From Oceanospirillaceae bacterium UBA1126 (GTDB lineage: Bacteria; Pseudomonadota; Gammaproteobacteria; Pseudomonadales; Balneatricaceae): DNA of 7,752 bases. The notes under the pieces are model-generated. The model did not search any database. It was given only the letters and a program-made list of their open reading frames with translations, and was not told where the DNA came from. Shown in pieces: positions 1-5,965 of this stretch (position 1 is the first letter of the stretch; every line of letters starts with the position of its first letter). The position numbers were made by a program, and so were the translations under genes. Location: NCBI GenBank assembly GCA_002312935.1, contig DCAT01000123.1, positions 1-7,752 of the forward strand, in the 5' to 3' direction.

Positions 1-535
1 GAATGGCATGCCTCAATTTGCCAGCATGCAACCCTACATGAGTAAGCTATCTAACCTTAACGACGTAGCTAATTATATTCGCAGTACTTTAAAAGAGCCT
101 GTGGACATTGCTATGCTGGAGCAGTTACGGCAACAATGGCCAGGCAAATTGATCGTTAAGGGTGTCCTTAATGTAGCCGATGCAAAACACTGTGCTGCCA
201 TCAATGCGGATGCCATTATTGTGTCCAACCACGGTGGAAGACAGCTAGATGTCGCATGTTCTCCAGTAGAAATGATGCAGGAAATAGTAGACAGCGTTGG
301 TGATAAGCTCGAAGTGTTTGTAGATAGTGGGGTTGAATCAGGGGTTGATATTGCTAGATATTTAGCTTTAGGGGCCAACATGGTTTTTTCTGGTAGGCCG
401 TATATGTATGGTGTGGGCGCGTTTGGTAAGCAAGGTGCTAACCACTGCATCGACATCCTTTATAGTGAGCTGGAGCAGGTGATGAACCAATTAGGCTGCT
501 CATCGCCTGAAGAATTGGTGAAATTTCTAAAGTAA
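1..535 (+). CDS. FMN-dependent alpha-hydroxy-acid dehydrogenase, C-terminal part (5' end outside window)
   Basis: This is the C-terminal half of an LldD/glycolate-oxidase family flavoprotein, which oxidises an L-2-hydroxy acid such as L-lactate to the 2-keto acid. The first complete codon is at 2 and the reading frame is open at the window edge, so the ATG at 8 is internal. Counting from that Met, the core motifs are present: Lys51 in IVKGV (flavin contact), SNHGGRQLD at 73-81 with the catalytic base His75 and substrate-binding Arg78, DSGVESG at 106-112, and GRPYMYG at 129-135 with phosphate-binding Arg130. The family normally has Arg where Glu110 stands (DSGIRxG or DGGxRxG), and that Arg contacts FMN. 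The C-terminal tail after GRP resembles lactate-type members. The SDR gene follows after 78 bp, probably in the same operon. The family is clear; the substrate is not, and L-lactate is only the default guess. Confidence 0.9.
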   Translation, partial: NGMPQFASMQPYMSKLSNLNDVANYIRSTLKEPVDIAMLEQLRQQWPGKLIVKGVLNVADAKHCAAINADAIIVSNHGGRQLDVACSPVEMMQEIVDSVGDKLEVFVDSGVESGVDIARYLALGANMVFSGRPYMYGVGAFGKQGANHCIDILYSELEQVMNQLGCSSPEELVKFLK

Positions 536-556
536 TGGCGCATGCATAAACACGCG

Positions 557-587
557 CACTGCTCAAATGAAAAGCTAGATTTGAGTG
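557..587 (+). other. intergenic stem-loop between the FMN dehydrogenase and SDR genes
   Basis: CTCAAAT (562-568) pairs perfectly with ATTTGAG (579-585) around a 10-base loop. Two further pairs are possible (CA 557-558 with TG 586-587) across a 3-base bulge. The stem is AT-rich and no T-tract follows, so it is unlikely to terminate transcription. It could stabilise or process the joint transcript, or be chance. Confidence 0.35.
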
Positions 588-603
588 GAAATAATTGAAT
601 CAT

Positions 604-608
604 AGGAG
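604..608 (+). promoter_or_regulatory. ribosome binding site of the SDR gene (supports a GTG start)
   Basis: AGGAG lies 5 bases before the GTG at 614 and 17 bases before the in-frame ATG at 626. The spacing favours GTG as the start. An ATG at 612 is in another frame and stops after a few codons. Confidence 0.7.
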
Positions 609-613
609 TTGAT

Positions 614-1369
614 GTGGAACCTACAATGTTTAATGTTGCCGGTAAAGTGGTATGTGTTACTGGTGCCAGTGGTGGCATTGGTCGTTCCATCGCTACTTTT
701 CTCTCTGAAAACGGAGCAAAGGTAGTAGGTGTGGCCAGAAGAGAGCTAGAATTAAGCGCCTGGTCTGAGTCAACCCATGGTGATACCGCTTTTGTTGTAA
801 CTGATTTGTCTGATAGGTCGTTGATGCCAGAAATTATCACTCAAATTGAAAGTCATTTTGGGTCGCCAGACATATTAATTAACGCAGCAGGTATTAATAC
901 CCGTGAAGCAGCAAATGATGTCACAGCAGCTGGCTGGGACATTACTATGAACATCAATTTAATGGCACCATTTTTCTTGGCCCAAGGTTTGGTTCCAGCA
1001 ATGCACCGCAAAGGCTGGGGGCGTGTTATTAACTTTGCCTCTTTGCAATCTCGCAGAGCCTTTCCTAGTGGCCTTGCCTATGGCGCGTCAAAAGGTGGAG
1101 TTGAGCAATTGACCAGAGCTATGGCAGAAGCCTGGTCGGCCCAAGGCGTTAATGTAAACGCTTTGGCCCCAGGTTTTTTCCCTACTGAACTCACTGAATC
1201 TGTTTTTGCAGACCCAGTAAGATCTAATCGTAATGCGCAGCAAACTTGCATTGGCCGTAATGGCGAAGAGCATGATTTGTATGGCCCAATATTATTTTTT
1301 TGCTCCTGCGCTAGTGATTACGTCACTGGGCAAACGCTATTTTTAGATGGAGGCTTTACTGCTAAATAG
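614..1369 (+). CDS. SDR-family NAD(P)-dependent oxidoreductase
   Basis: A complete 251-residue classical short-chain dehydrogenase/reductase, the usual length for the family, predicted to be cytosolic and Rossmann-fold. It has the cofactor motif TGASGGIG at 16-23, NAAG at 90-93, Asn115, Ser143, and the catalytic Tyr156-x3-Lys160 in YGASK, so the Asn-Ser-Tyr-Lys set is intact. A C-terminal YVTGQ..LDGG segment is typical of sugar-alcohol and sugar-acid dehydrogenases (gluconate 5-dehydrogenase, KduD and 2-keto-3-deoxy-sugar-acid types). ARR at 41-43, after the second beta strand, might favour NADP but this is weak evidence. The start is GTG, chosen from the AGGAG site. It follows the FMN dehydrogenase by 78 bp and probably acts in the same oxidative route on a sugar acid or hydroxy acid. 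The exact substrate cannot be read from the sequence. Confidence 0.93.
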   Translation: MEPTMFNVAGKVVCVTGASGGIGRSIATFLSENGAKVVGVARRELELSAWSESTHGDTAFVVTDLSDRSLMPEIITQIESHFGSPDILINAAGINTREAANDVTAAGWDITMNINLMAPFFLAQGLVPAMHRKGWGRVINFASLQSRRAFPSGLAYGASKGGVEQLTRAMAEAWSAQGVNVNALAPGFFPTELTESVFADPVRSNRNAQQTCIGRNGEEHDLYGPILFFCSCASDYVTGQTLFLDGGFTAK

Positions 1370-1588
1370 AAACGTTTGCCTAAACCGCACCAAAAACTGT
1401 GAAGCATTGTTATTTAATGTGACGGTAAGTGCATCAATATAGTTGATCGGCCGCTTCGTTTTAAGTTGATGTAGCGCGAAGCCCCCACGCGTTGATTTAC
1501 TTCTGAGTTTTTCGTGCATAGCGCCTATATTGCTTGTAACCTAAGCAGCAAATTTAATCTGATGTACCTCTAGGACGCATGCAAGTTA
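1370..1588. other. intergenic region between SDR and exporter genes
   Basis: This 219-bp gap has no gene. It begins with the 8-bp palindrome AAACGTTT (1370-1377), directly after the SDR stop. It contains an inverted repeat ATCAA/TTGAT (1433-1437 and 1443-1447), and TTGAT recurs at 1466 and 1492. A loose stem GCTTCG/CGAAGC (1453-1458 and 1477-1482) has no T-tract. TATATT at 1526-1531 could be a -10 box, but I find no -35 at proper distance. AGGA at 1572-1575 sits 13 bases before the next start, a long spacing. Confidence 0.4.
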
Positions 1589-2338
1589 ATGATTAATGAC
1601 CCACTCTTTTATTTTTTTGCAGTGCCTGCGGTGCTTATTTTTGGCTTAGCAAAGGGCGGCTTTGGCAATGCAATTGGTGTTGTTGCTGTGCCATTAATGG
1701 CTATGGCTGTAAGCCCTGCAAAGGCTGCCGGTATTTTGCTGCCTATTTTATGCGTAATGGATTGGTTTGCCATCCGCAAATTTTGGGGCAAGTGGGACTT
1801 ACATAATTTGGCTATTATGTTGCCCGCAGCTTTTGCTGGAGTGCTACTAGGAACCTTAACCTTCAGCTATTTAAACGATGCCCACGTGCGGCTGATCATC
1901 GGTTTTTTAGCTTTAGCATTTGCGCTAAATTTTTGGTTAAAATCTAATTTGTCGGTTAAACAAACACCTAACCGGATCAAAGGTGTGTTTTGGTCTACTA
2001 TTGCTGGGTTTACCAGTTTTGGCATCCACGCAGGGGGCCCGCCACTAAACTTTTATCTGGTACCACAAAAGTTACACCCAACAGTATTCATGGGCACATG
2101 TGCTGTTTTCTTTGGGGTGGTCAACTATGTAAAGTTAGTACCCTATTTTTGGCTGGGGCAATTAGAAAGTGAAAACTTATTAACCTCCCTTATTTTGCTG
2201 CCTTTAGCCCCAATTGGTGTGAGCTTAGGCTATTACTTACATCTGCGAGTATCACCGCAAAAATTCTACCAAATTTTCAACTTCTTCCTATTTCTTACTG
2301 GGTGCAAGCTGGCTTACGATGGGTATATGTTGCTGTAG
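1589..2338 (+). CDS. TauE/SafE (TSUP) family membrane exporter or permease
   Basis: A 249-residue, strongly hydrophobic inner-membrane protein with roughly seven to eight predicted membrane segments. It carries the two internally related, Gly/Pro-rich motifs typical of the TauE/SafE family: GGFGNAIGVVAVPL at 23-36, and a second at about 140-160 including AGGPPLNFYLVP. Length fits the family (about 250). Members are proposed or shown to move sulfite, sulfoacetate, other sulfonates or small organic anions, and few have a proven substrate. The ATG at 1589 is the only possible start here, because an in-frame TAG lies at 1571 and no other start codon lies between. It is 219 bp from the SDR gene and 460 bp from the next gene, so it may be the last gene of the left operon or stand alone. 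A carboxylate or sulfonate export role alongside the two dehydrogenases is inference. Confidence 0.88.
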   Translation: MINDPLFYFFAVPAVLIFGLAKGGFGNAIGVVAVPLMAMAVSPAKAAGILLPILCVMDWFAIRKFWGKWDLHNLAIMLPAAFAGVLLGTLTFSYLNDAHVRLIIGFLALAFALNFWLKSNLSVKQTPNRIKGVFWSTIAGFTSFGIHAGGPPLNFYLVPQKLHPTVFMGTCAVFFGVVNYVKLVPYFWLGQLESENLLTSLILLPLAPIGVSLGYYLHLRVSPQKFYQIFNFFLFLTGCKLAYDGYMLL

Positions 2339-2713
2339 ATACCTACGCTATTGAGGGCGGCAGCCAATTGATGATCATTCATCACGACCTGTGTGTTGCA
2401 AGTTGTAACCACTAGGTCCCGCTTTAAGTTCTTAGTCGCTTAACCCTTTTGTGCCCCATTGCTTATAAAGGTAGTGAATTCCTGGCTAGTACACATCGTG
2501 TTCAAATTTAACAGATGAACTTTCTGCATTCTACTTGTGGCTCCACACCATAATGTGAGGGGAGGTTGTATTGCTGCAGCCGCTAATAGTCCTCCCCAAA
2601 CCACACAAACCAAAACAGGCGGCACATAGGCCATTACAAAAATATTTTCACAAAGGTGTAATTTTTTTAAAACGGTAATATTCCTGTAATATTTCGGATG
2701 TATAGTTATTTTA
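2339..2713. other. non-coding stretch upstream of the regulator operon
   Basis: I see no supportable gene in this stretch. It contains an imperfect dyad GTTGCAA-g-TTGTAAC (2395-2409), the palindrome GCTGCAGC (2573-2580), a wide inverted repeat (2559-2597), and an AT-rich right half from about 2640 that leads into the promoter. No clear rho-independent terminator for the exporter gene is visible. Confidence 0.5.
2559..2597. repeat. inverted repeat with wide loop
   Basis: GGGGAGG (2559-2565) and CCTCCCC (2591-2597) are perfect inverted copies separated by 25 bases, which contain a GCTGCAGC palindrome. No T-run follows on either strand, so a terminator is doubtful. Confidence 0.3.
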
Positions 2714-2743
2714 TAGACAAAATGTTGATACGAAGGGTATAGT
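2714..2743 (+). promoter_or_regulatory. putative sigma70 promoter of the regulator/ABC operon
   Basis: TAGACA (2714-2719, 5/6 to TTGACA) and TATAGT (2738-2743, 5/6 to TATAAT) are separated by 18 bases. Transcription would start near 2750, giving a leader of about 50 bases before the regulator ATG. The surrounding DNA is AT-rich. This is the best promoter match I found in the window. Confidence 0.6.
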
Positions 2744-2755
2744 AGTTCTAACGAA
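2724..2755 (+). promoter_or_regulatory. putative tandem operator for the DeoR/GlpR-like repressor
   Basis: GTTGATACGAA (2724-2734) and GTTCTAACGAA (2745-2755) match at 8 of 11 positions and lie exactly 21 bp apart, two helical turns. One copy is in the -35/-10 spacer and the other covers the predicted start, where a bound repressor would block RNA polymerase. The CGAA element recalls the half-sites of E. coli GlpR operators (from memory). Autoregulation by the next gene is inferred. Confidence 0.45.
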
Positions 2756-2798
2756 ACCAAAAGTCAGACTAATCACTATATCGAGTTCACCAAGTATT

Positions 2799-3584
2799 AT
2801 GACTTTATCTCCTCGACAGCAGCGCATTATAGACAAGCTCCATGATACAAATGGAGTACTTTCTAGTTTAGAAATCACATCATTGTTTAATGTTTCTGTT
2901 CAAACTATTAGGAAAGATCTTAATGAACTAAGTGAGCTTGGACACGTGCGACGGGTGCACGGTGGCATTAGCTTGCCTGGTAATAATCACAATATCTCCT
3001 TCAGTAACCGCACGGTCATGAACCTCTCAGCAAAGCAAAATATTGCGCGTAAGGTTGCAACGCTATTGCCGGAAGACAGTACTGTTTTTCTTGGTATTGG
3101 TACCACACCTCAGCACGTCGCATTGGCCTTGCTCGACCACCCCGGTTTAACGGTAGTCACCAACAACATTAACGTTGCACTAACGCTAAGTAACAGTTCG
3201 AAAATACAAACGTACCTAGCAGGTGGTTTAGTGCGGCCTGGTGATCAGGACACAATGGGGCCAGAAACAACTGCTTTTTTAAGTAAGTTTAATATTCAGT
3301 ACGGTGTATTTGGTGTGGGAGGCTTGAGCTCCAAGGGCCAGCTTTTGGACTTCTCTCCGGAAGAGTCTAGTGTTTCTAGAGTGATTATGGAAAACAGCGA
3401 GAGGCGAATATTGGTCGCAGACCACAGTAAGATCAATCGCTATGCACCAGTAGTTACGGGAACACTAAAGGACATTGACATTTTAGTTATGGATTTCTTA
3501 TCAGAACCTTATCGGCAGGCTTGCATGGGGTTTGACTCTGAAATTATTGAAGTTGGAACCACCTCGGAAGTTTTACCATGTTAA
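2799..3584 (+). CDS. DeoR-family transcriptional regulator, GlpR-like
   Basis: A 261-residue DeoR-family repressor of normal length. The N-terminal helix-turn-helix (about residues 5-57) has the family pattern: RQQRIIDKL, then VSVQTIRKDLNEL at 32-44 and RRVHGG at 51-56. The C-terminal sugar-phosphate sensing domain has GIGTTP (99-104), TNN (121-123), AGG (141-143), GVGG (172-175), QLLDF (181-185) and DHSK (209-212). The IGTTP, LLDF and ENS...DHSK elements are those of GlpR, which responds to glycerol-3-phosphate, more than those of fructose or deoxyribose regulators. It heads the ABC operon: its last 7 bases overlap the ATPase start. A promoter with operator-like repeats lies just upstream. 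The ATG at 2799 has no strong Shine-Dalgarno sequence; only a weak GAG is present at 2783. Likely role: repress this transporter until a phosphorylated sugar or polyol intermediate accumulates. Confidence 0.92.
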   Translation: MTLSPRQQRIIDKLHDTNGVLSSLEITSLFNVSVQTIRKDLNELSELGHVRRVHGGISLPGNNHNISFSNRTVMNLSAKQNIARKVATLLPEDSTVFLGIGTTPQHVALALLDHPGLTVVTNNINVALTLSNSSKIQTYLAGGLVRPGDQDTMGPETTAFLSKFNIQYGVFGVGGLSSKGQLLDFSPEESSVSRVIMENSERRILVADHSKINRYAPVVTGTLKDIDILVMDFLSEPYRQACMGFDSEIIEVGTTSEVLPC

Positions 3585-4543
3585 AAGTTGATGGAATATC
3601 ACGCAGTTATGGTGATCTAAAGGTTGTCGACCAACTGAGCTTTACAGTCAACGAAGGCGAATTCGTTGCCTTACTTGGCCCTTCTGGTTGCGGTAAGTCA
3701 ACGTCTTTAAAAATGATTGCGGGGTTAGAAGTTCCAGACGAAGGCAGTATCCATTTAGATGGGCGGGATATTACCCAGCTTTCTCCAGGGGATCGCAAAC
3801 TCGCTATGGTTTTTCAATCCTATGCGCTGTTTCCCCACCTAAAAGTTGAAGAAAATATTTTGTTTGGTCTTCAGGCACGAAAGGTACCCAAAAACGAACA
3901 AAAAAAGCGTCTAGACTCAGTTGTTGAGCTAGTCGGCCTTGGGGATCACCTACAAAAAAAGCCAGGTCAGCTGTCTGGTGGCCAGTGCCAGCGTGTTGCT
4001 TTAGCTAGAGCCATAGTTGCACAGGCTAAGTTATGCCTAATGGATGAGCCCTTATCAAACCTTGATGCCAAACTTCGAAACGAAATGCGTACCGAAATTA
4101 GAGCACTACAACAGCGCCTTGGTATGTCGGTTATCTATGTTACCCACGATCAGGTAGAAGCTATGAGCATGGCCGACAGAATCGTTTTAATGAATGACGG
4201 CAAAGTTGAACAAGTGGATGTGCCTGAAGCGTTATACAGCAAACCCAAGACAATTTTCACAGCTCAATTCATTGGCAGCCCGCCAATGAATATTATTGGG
4301 TCTGGTGAGGACTGCCGGGGTATCCGACCTGAGCATATTGAAATTTCTGAACACGGTATGCCAGCTAGTGTTGTTAGTTGTGACTACCACGGTGCCGACA
4401 CAATCGTGCTTGCCGATGTTAGTGCAATGGGAGAAGGCCAAAAGTTAATAAAAATTCGCTACCCGGGACACGCTATGTTTGCACCCCAGCAGCGATTAGC
4501 TATTCGCTGGGCACCCGAAAACGAACATAAATTTTTGGTCTAA
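3578..4543 (+). CDS. ugpC: ABC transporter ATP-binding protein, UgpC/MalK type
   Basis: The cytoplasmic ATPase of a carbohydrate-type importer. The ATPase core is complete: Walker A GPSGCGKST (34-42), Q-loop Gln80 in FQSYALFPHL, signature LSGGQCQ (132-138), Walker B LCLMDEP (152-158), D-loop SNLDA (160-164) and switch His190. Cys137 replaces the Arg that usually follows LSGGQ. The segment FIGSPPMN (231-238) and GIRPEH (248-253) mark the UgpC/MalK C-terminal regulatory OB-fold domain. Only about nine residues separate them, against roughly 40-45 in UgpC, so the protein is about 35 residues shorter than E. coli UgpC (356, from memory). The ATG at 3578 overlaps the regulator gene by 7 bp and has GGAAG 7 bases upstream. 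It is cotranscribed with the binding protein and permeases, and should power both permeases as a homodimer. The gene symbol reflects family, not a proven substrate. Confidence 0.93.
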   Translation: MLKVDGISRSYGDLKVVDQLSFTVNEGEFVALLGPSGCGKSTSLKMIAGLEVPDEGSIHLDGRDITQLSPGDRKLAMVFQSYALFPHLKVEENILFGLQARKVPKNEQKKRLDSVVELVGLGDHLQKKPGQLSGGQCQRVALARAIVAQAKLCLMDEPLSNLDAKLRNEMRTEIRALQQRLGMSVIYVTHDQVEAMSMADRIVLMNDGKVEQVDVPEALYSKPKTIFTAQFIGSPPMNIIGSGEDCRGIRPEHIEISEHGMPASVVSCDYHGADTIVLADVSAMGEGQKLIKIRYPGHAMFAPQQRLAIRWAPENEHKFLV

Positions 4544-4570
4544 CATAAGAAGTTTTTAAAGTTGAAGTAA

Positions 4571-4581
4571 GTTATAACGTA
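4571..4581 (+). promoter_or_regulatory. third operator-like site upstream of the binding-protein gene
   Basis: GTTATAACGTA matches the proposed operator copy GTTCTAACGAA at 9 of 11 positions and contains the palindrome GTTATAAC. It also includes TATAAC, which could be a -10 box, but no convincing -35 is present. The 66-bp gap is AT-rich, so chance is possible. Confidence 0.25.
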
Positions 4582-4595
4582 ATAAAAAATAAAGT

Positions 4596-4600
4596 GAGGA
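4596..4600 (+). promoter_or_regulatory. strong ribosome binding site of the binding-protein gene
   Basis: GAGGA ends 9 bases before the ATG at 4610. It is the best Shine-Dalgarno match in the ABC operon; the two permease genes lack one. This fits a periplasmic binding protein made in excess. Confidence 0.65.
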
Positions 4601-4609
4601 ATATTACCG

Positions 4610-5896
4610 ATGAAAATACTATCTAAATACCTGACGACTGTTGGCGTGGCTTCAATCCTTGGATTGAGCACTGTTGCCAATGCTGCTACCGATTTAACCA
4701 TGTACTACCCAGTAGCGGTAGGTGGTTCATTGACTAAAATTGTTGATGGAATGGTAGACAAGTTTGAAGCTGAAAACCCTGACATTAATGTTAATGCAAT
4801 TTATGCTGGTAACTACAACGATGCTCGTGTGAAGGCATTAGCGGCCTTACAAAGTGGCTCTCCAGCACAATTGTCAGTTATGTTCTCTATCGACATTCAT
4901 GAACTTCGCAACCTTGAAGCTATTGTTGCTTTTGACGATGTTGTGAGCACCGATGAAGAGCGCCAATGGTTGAATAGTTTTTATCCAGCTTTAATGGAAA
5001 ATGGTAAAGCTGACGGCAAAACATGGGGCGTACCATTCCAGCGCTCTACTATCGTTATGTACTATAACAAGGATATGTTCCGTGCTGCTGGTTTAGATCC
5101 CGAAATGCCACCCACAAGCTGGGAAGAATTTGTCAGTATGGGTAAAAAGCTAACTAAAAAAAGTGCTAATGGAACTGTTGACCAATGGGGTGCAATGATC
5201 CCATCAACTGGCTACCCATACTGGATGTTTGGTGCACTTACTAAACAAAATAGTGAAGTGTTAATGAATCAGGAAGGTACAGAAACATACTTTGACAAAC
5301 CTGGTGTTGTTGAGGCTTTAGAGTATTGGCAGGATCTGGGTAATAAGCACGCTATTATGCCTAAAGGTATGATTGAATGGGGCACGTTACGTCAAAACTT
5401 TCTTGATCAAAAAACTGCAATTATGTGGCACTCAACAGGCAACCTAACTACGGTAAAAAACAAGGCTAGTTTTGACTTTGGTGTGGCCAAATTACCCGGT
5501 AATAAGGAGCTAGGCTCACCTACTGGAGGCGGTAATTTTTATATCTTTGAGAAATCATCAGCTGAAGAAAAGAAAGCTGCGCTGAAATTTGTGAAGTTTA
5601 TGACTTCTGCTGAACAAGCAGCTCATTGGTCTAAATCAACGGGTTATATGGGTGTTGGTCCAAGCGCTTATGAAACAGAAACGCTTAAAGCCTATCTTAA
5701 AACCTTCCCACCTGCTGCAGTGGCACGCGACCAGCTCACTCACGCTACAGCGGAACTGTCTACTCACGAAGCAGGACGCGTTCGAAAGTATCTTGACGAT
5801 GCGATTCAGGCAGCGTTAACTGGACAGTCTTCAGCGGAAGAAGCGTTAACAGACGCTCAAAAACAAGCTGAAAGAATCTTACGTCGCTATAAGTAG
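4610..5896 (+). CDS. ugpB: extracellular solute-binding protein, UgpB-like (family 1)
   Basis: A 428-residue periplasmic binding protein that captures the substrate for the two permeases. The N-terminus is a Sec signal peptide: Lys2 and Lys6, a hydrophobic core, and AxA cleavage site Ala23-Asn-Ala25, so the mature chain starts near Ala26. Segments that parallel E. coli UgpB (compared from memory) include EAENPDINV and YAGNY near the N-terminus, then VPFQRST..MYYNKDMF, AGLDPEMPPTSWEEF, STGNL, TGGGNFYIF, and the C-terminal LTGQSSAEEAL...ILRRYK. UgpB binds glycerol-3-phosphate and glycerophosphocholine. By hand alignment, the substrate-binding Arg in UgpB's LRLGN segment falls on a Ser in LSTHEAGR, so the ligand may differ. 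A GlpR-like regulator in the operon still points to a glycerol- or sugar-phosphate compound. A strong ribosome site precedes it and a GC-rich hairpin follows. Family is secure, ligand is not. Confidence 0.9.
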   Translation: MKILSKYLTTVGVASILGLSTVANAATDLTMYYPVAVGGSLTKIVDGMVDKFEAENPDINVNAIYAGNYNDARVKALAALQSGSPAQLSVMFSIDIHELRNLEAIVAFDDVVSTDEERQWLNSFYPALMENGKADGKTWGVPFQRSTIVMYYNKDMFRAAGLDPEMPPTSWEEFVSMGKKLTKKSANGTVDQWGAMIPSTGYPYWMFGALTKQNSEVLMNQEGTETYFDKPGVVEALEYWQDLGNKHAIMPKGMIEWGTLRQNFLDQKTAIMWHSTGNLTTVKNKASFDFGVAKLPGNKELGSPTGGGNFYIFEKSSAEEKKAALKFVKFMTSAEQAAHWSKSTGYMGVGPSAYETETLKAYLKTFPPAAVARDQLTHATAELSTHEAGRVRKYLDDAIQAALTGQSSAEEALTDAQKQAERILRRYK

Positions 5897-5902
5897 GAAT
5901 CC

Positions 5903-5929
5903 ATTGGGGCCGGTAGTATCGGCCCCAAT
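5903..5929 (+). terminator. intercistronic hairpin after the binding-protein gene (attenuator or mRNA stabiliser)
   Basis: ATTGGGGCCG (5903-5912) pairs perfectly with CGGCCCCAAT (5920-5929) around the 7-base loop GTAGTAT, starting 7 bases after the stop. Only a weak T-rich tail (TTAATCC) follows, so partial termination or protection of the upstream mRNA from 3' decay is more likely than full termination. It resembles the arrangement after malE-type genes and would lower permease levels. Confidence 0.75.
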
Positions 5930-5965
5930 TTAATCCTCTAATTATTAAACTGGCTAATACAAAAT

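Noticed and set aside
73..840. Two - strand open frames of about 126 codons opposite the FMN dehydrogenase and SDR genes
   Set aside because: They are antisense to genes with clear conserved motifs, and their Ser/Thr/Pro-rich composition is what reversed coding sequence gives.
1370..1377. AAACGTTT palindrome as a LacI-family operator
   Set aside because: It is only 8 bp, lies directly after a stop codon, and there is no promoter nearby or LacI-family gene in the window.
1453..1482. GCTTCG/CGAAGC stem as a terminator for the SDR gene
   Set aside because: Only 6 bp, with an 18-base loop and no T-tract after it.
1990..2172. 60-codon + strand open frame inside the exporter gene
   Set aside because: It lies in another frame of a well-supported membrane protein and has no ribosome site or family features.
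2725..2743. TTGATA (2725-2730) as the -35 box for TATAGT (2738-2743)
   Set aside because: The spacer would be only 7 bases. TAGACA at 2714 gives an 18-base spacer and a 5/6 match.
2440..2760. 106-codon open frame on the - strand, with a hydrophobic middle (VPPVLVCVVWGGLLAAAA)
   Set aside because: No ribosome site, no recognisable domain, and it would cover the promoter and operator region of the regulator operon. A decayed membrane-protein fragment cannot be excluded, but nothing supports a gene.
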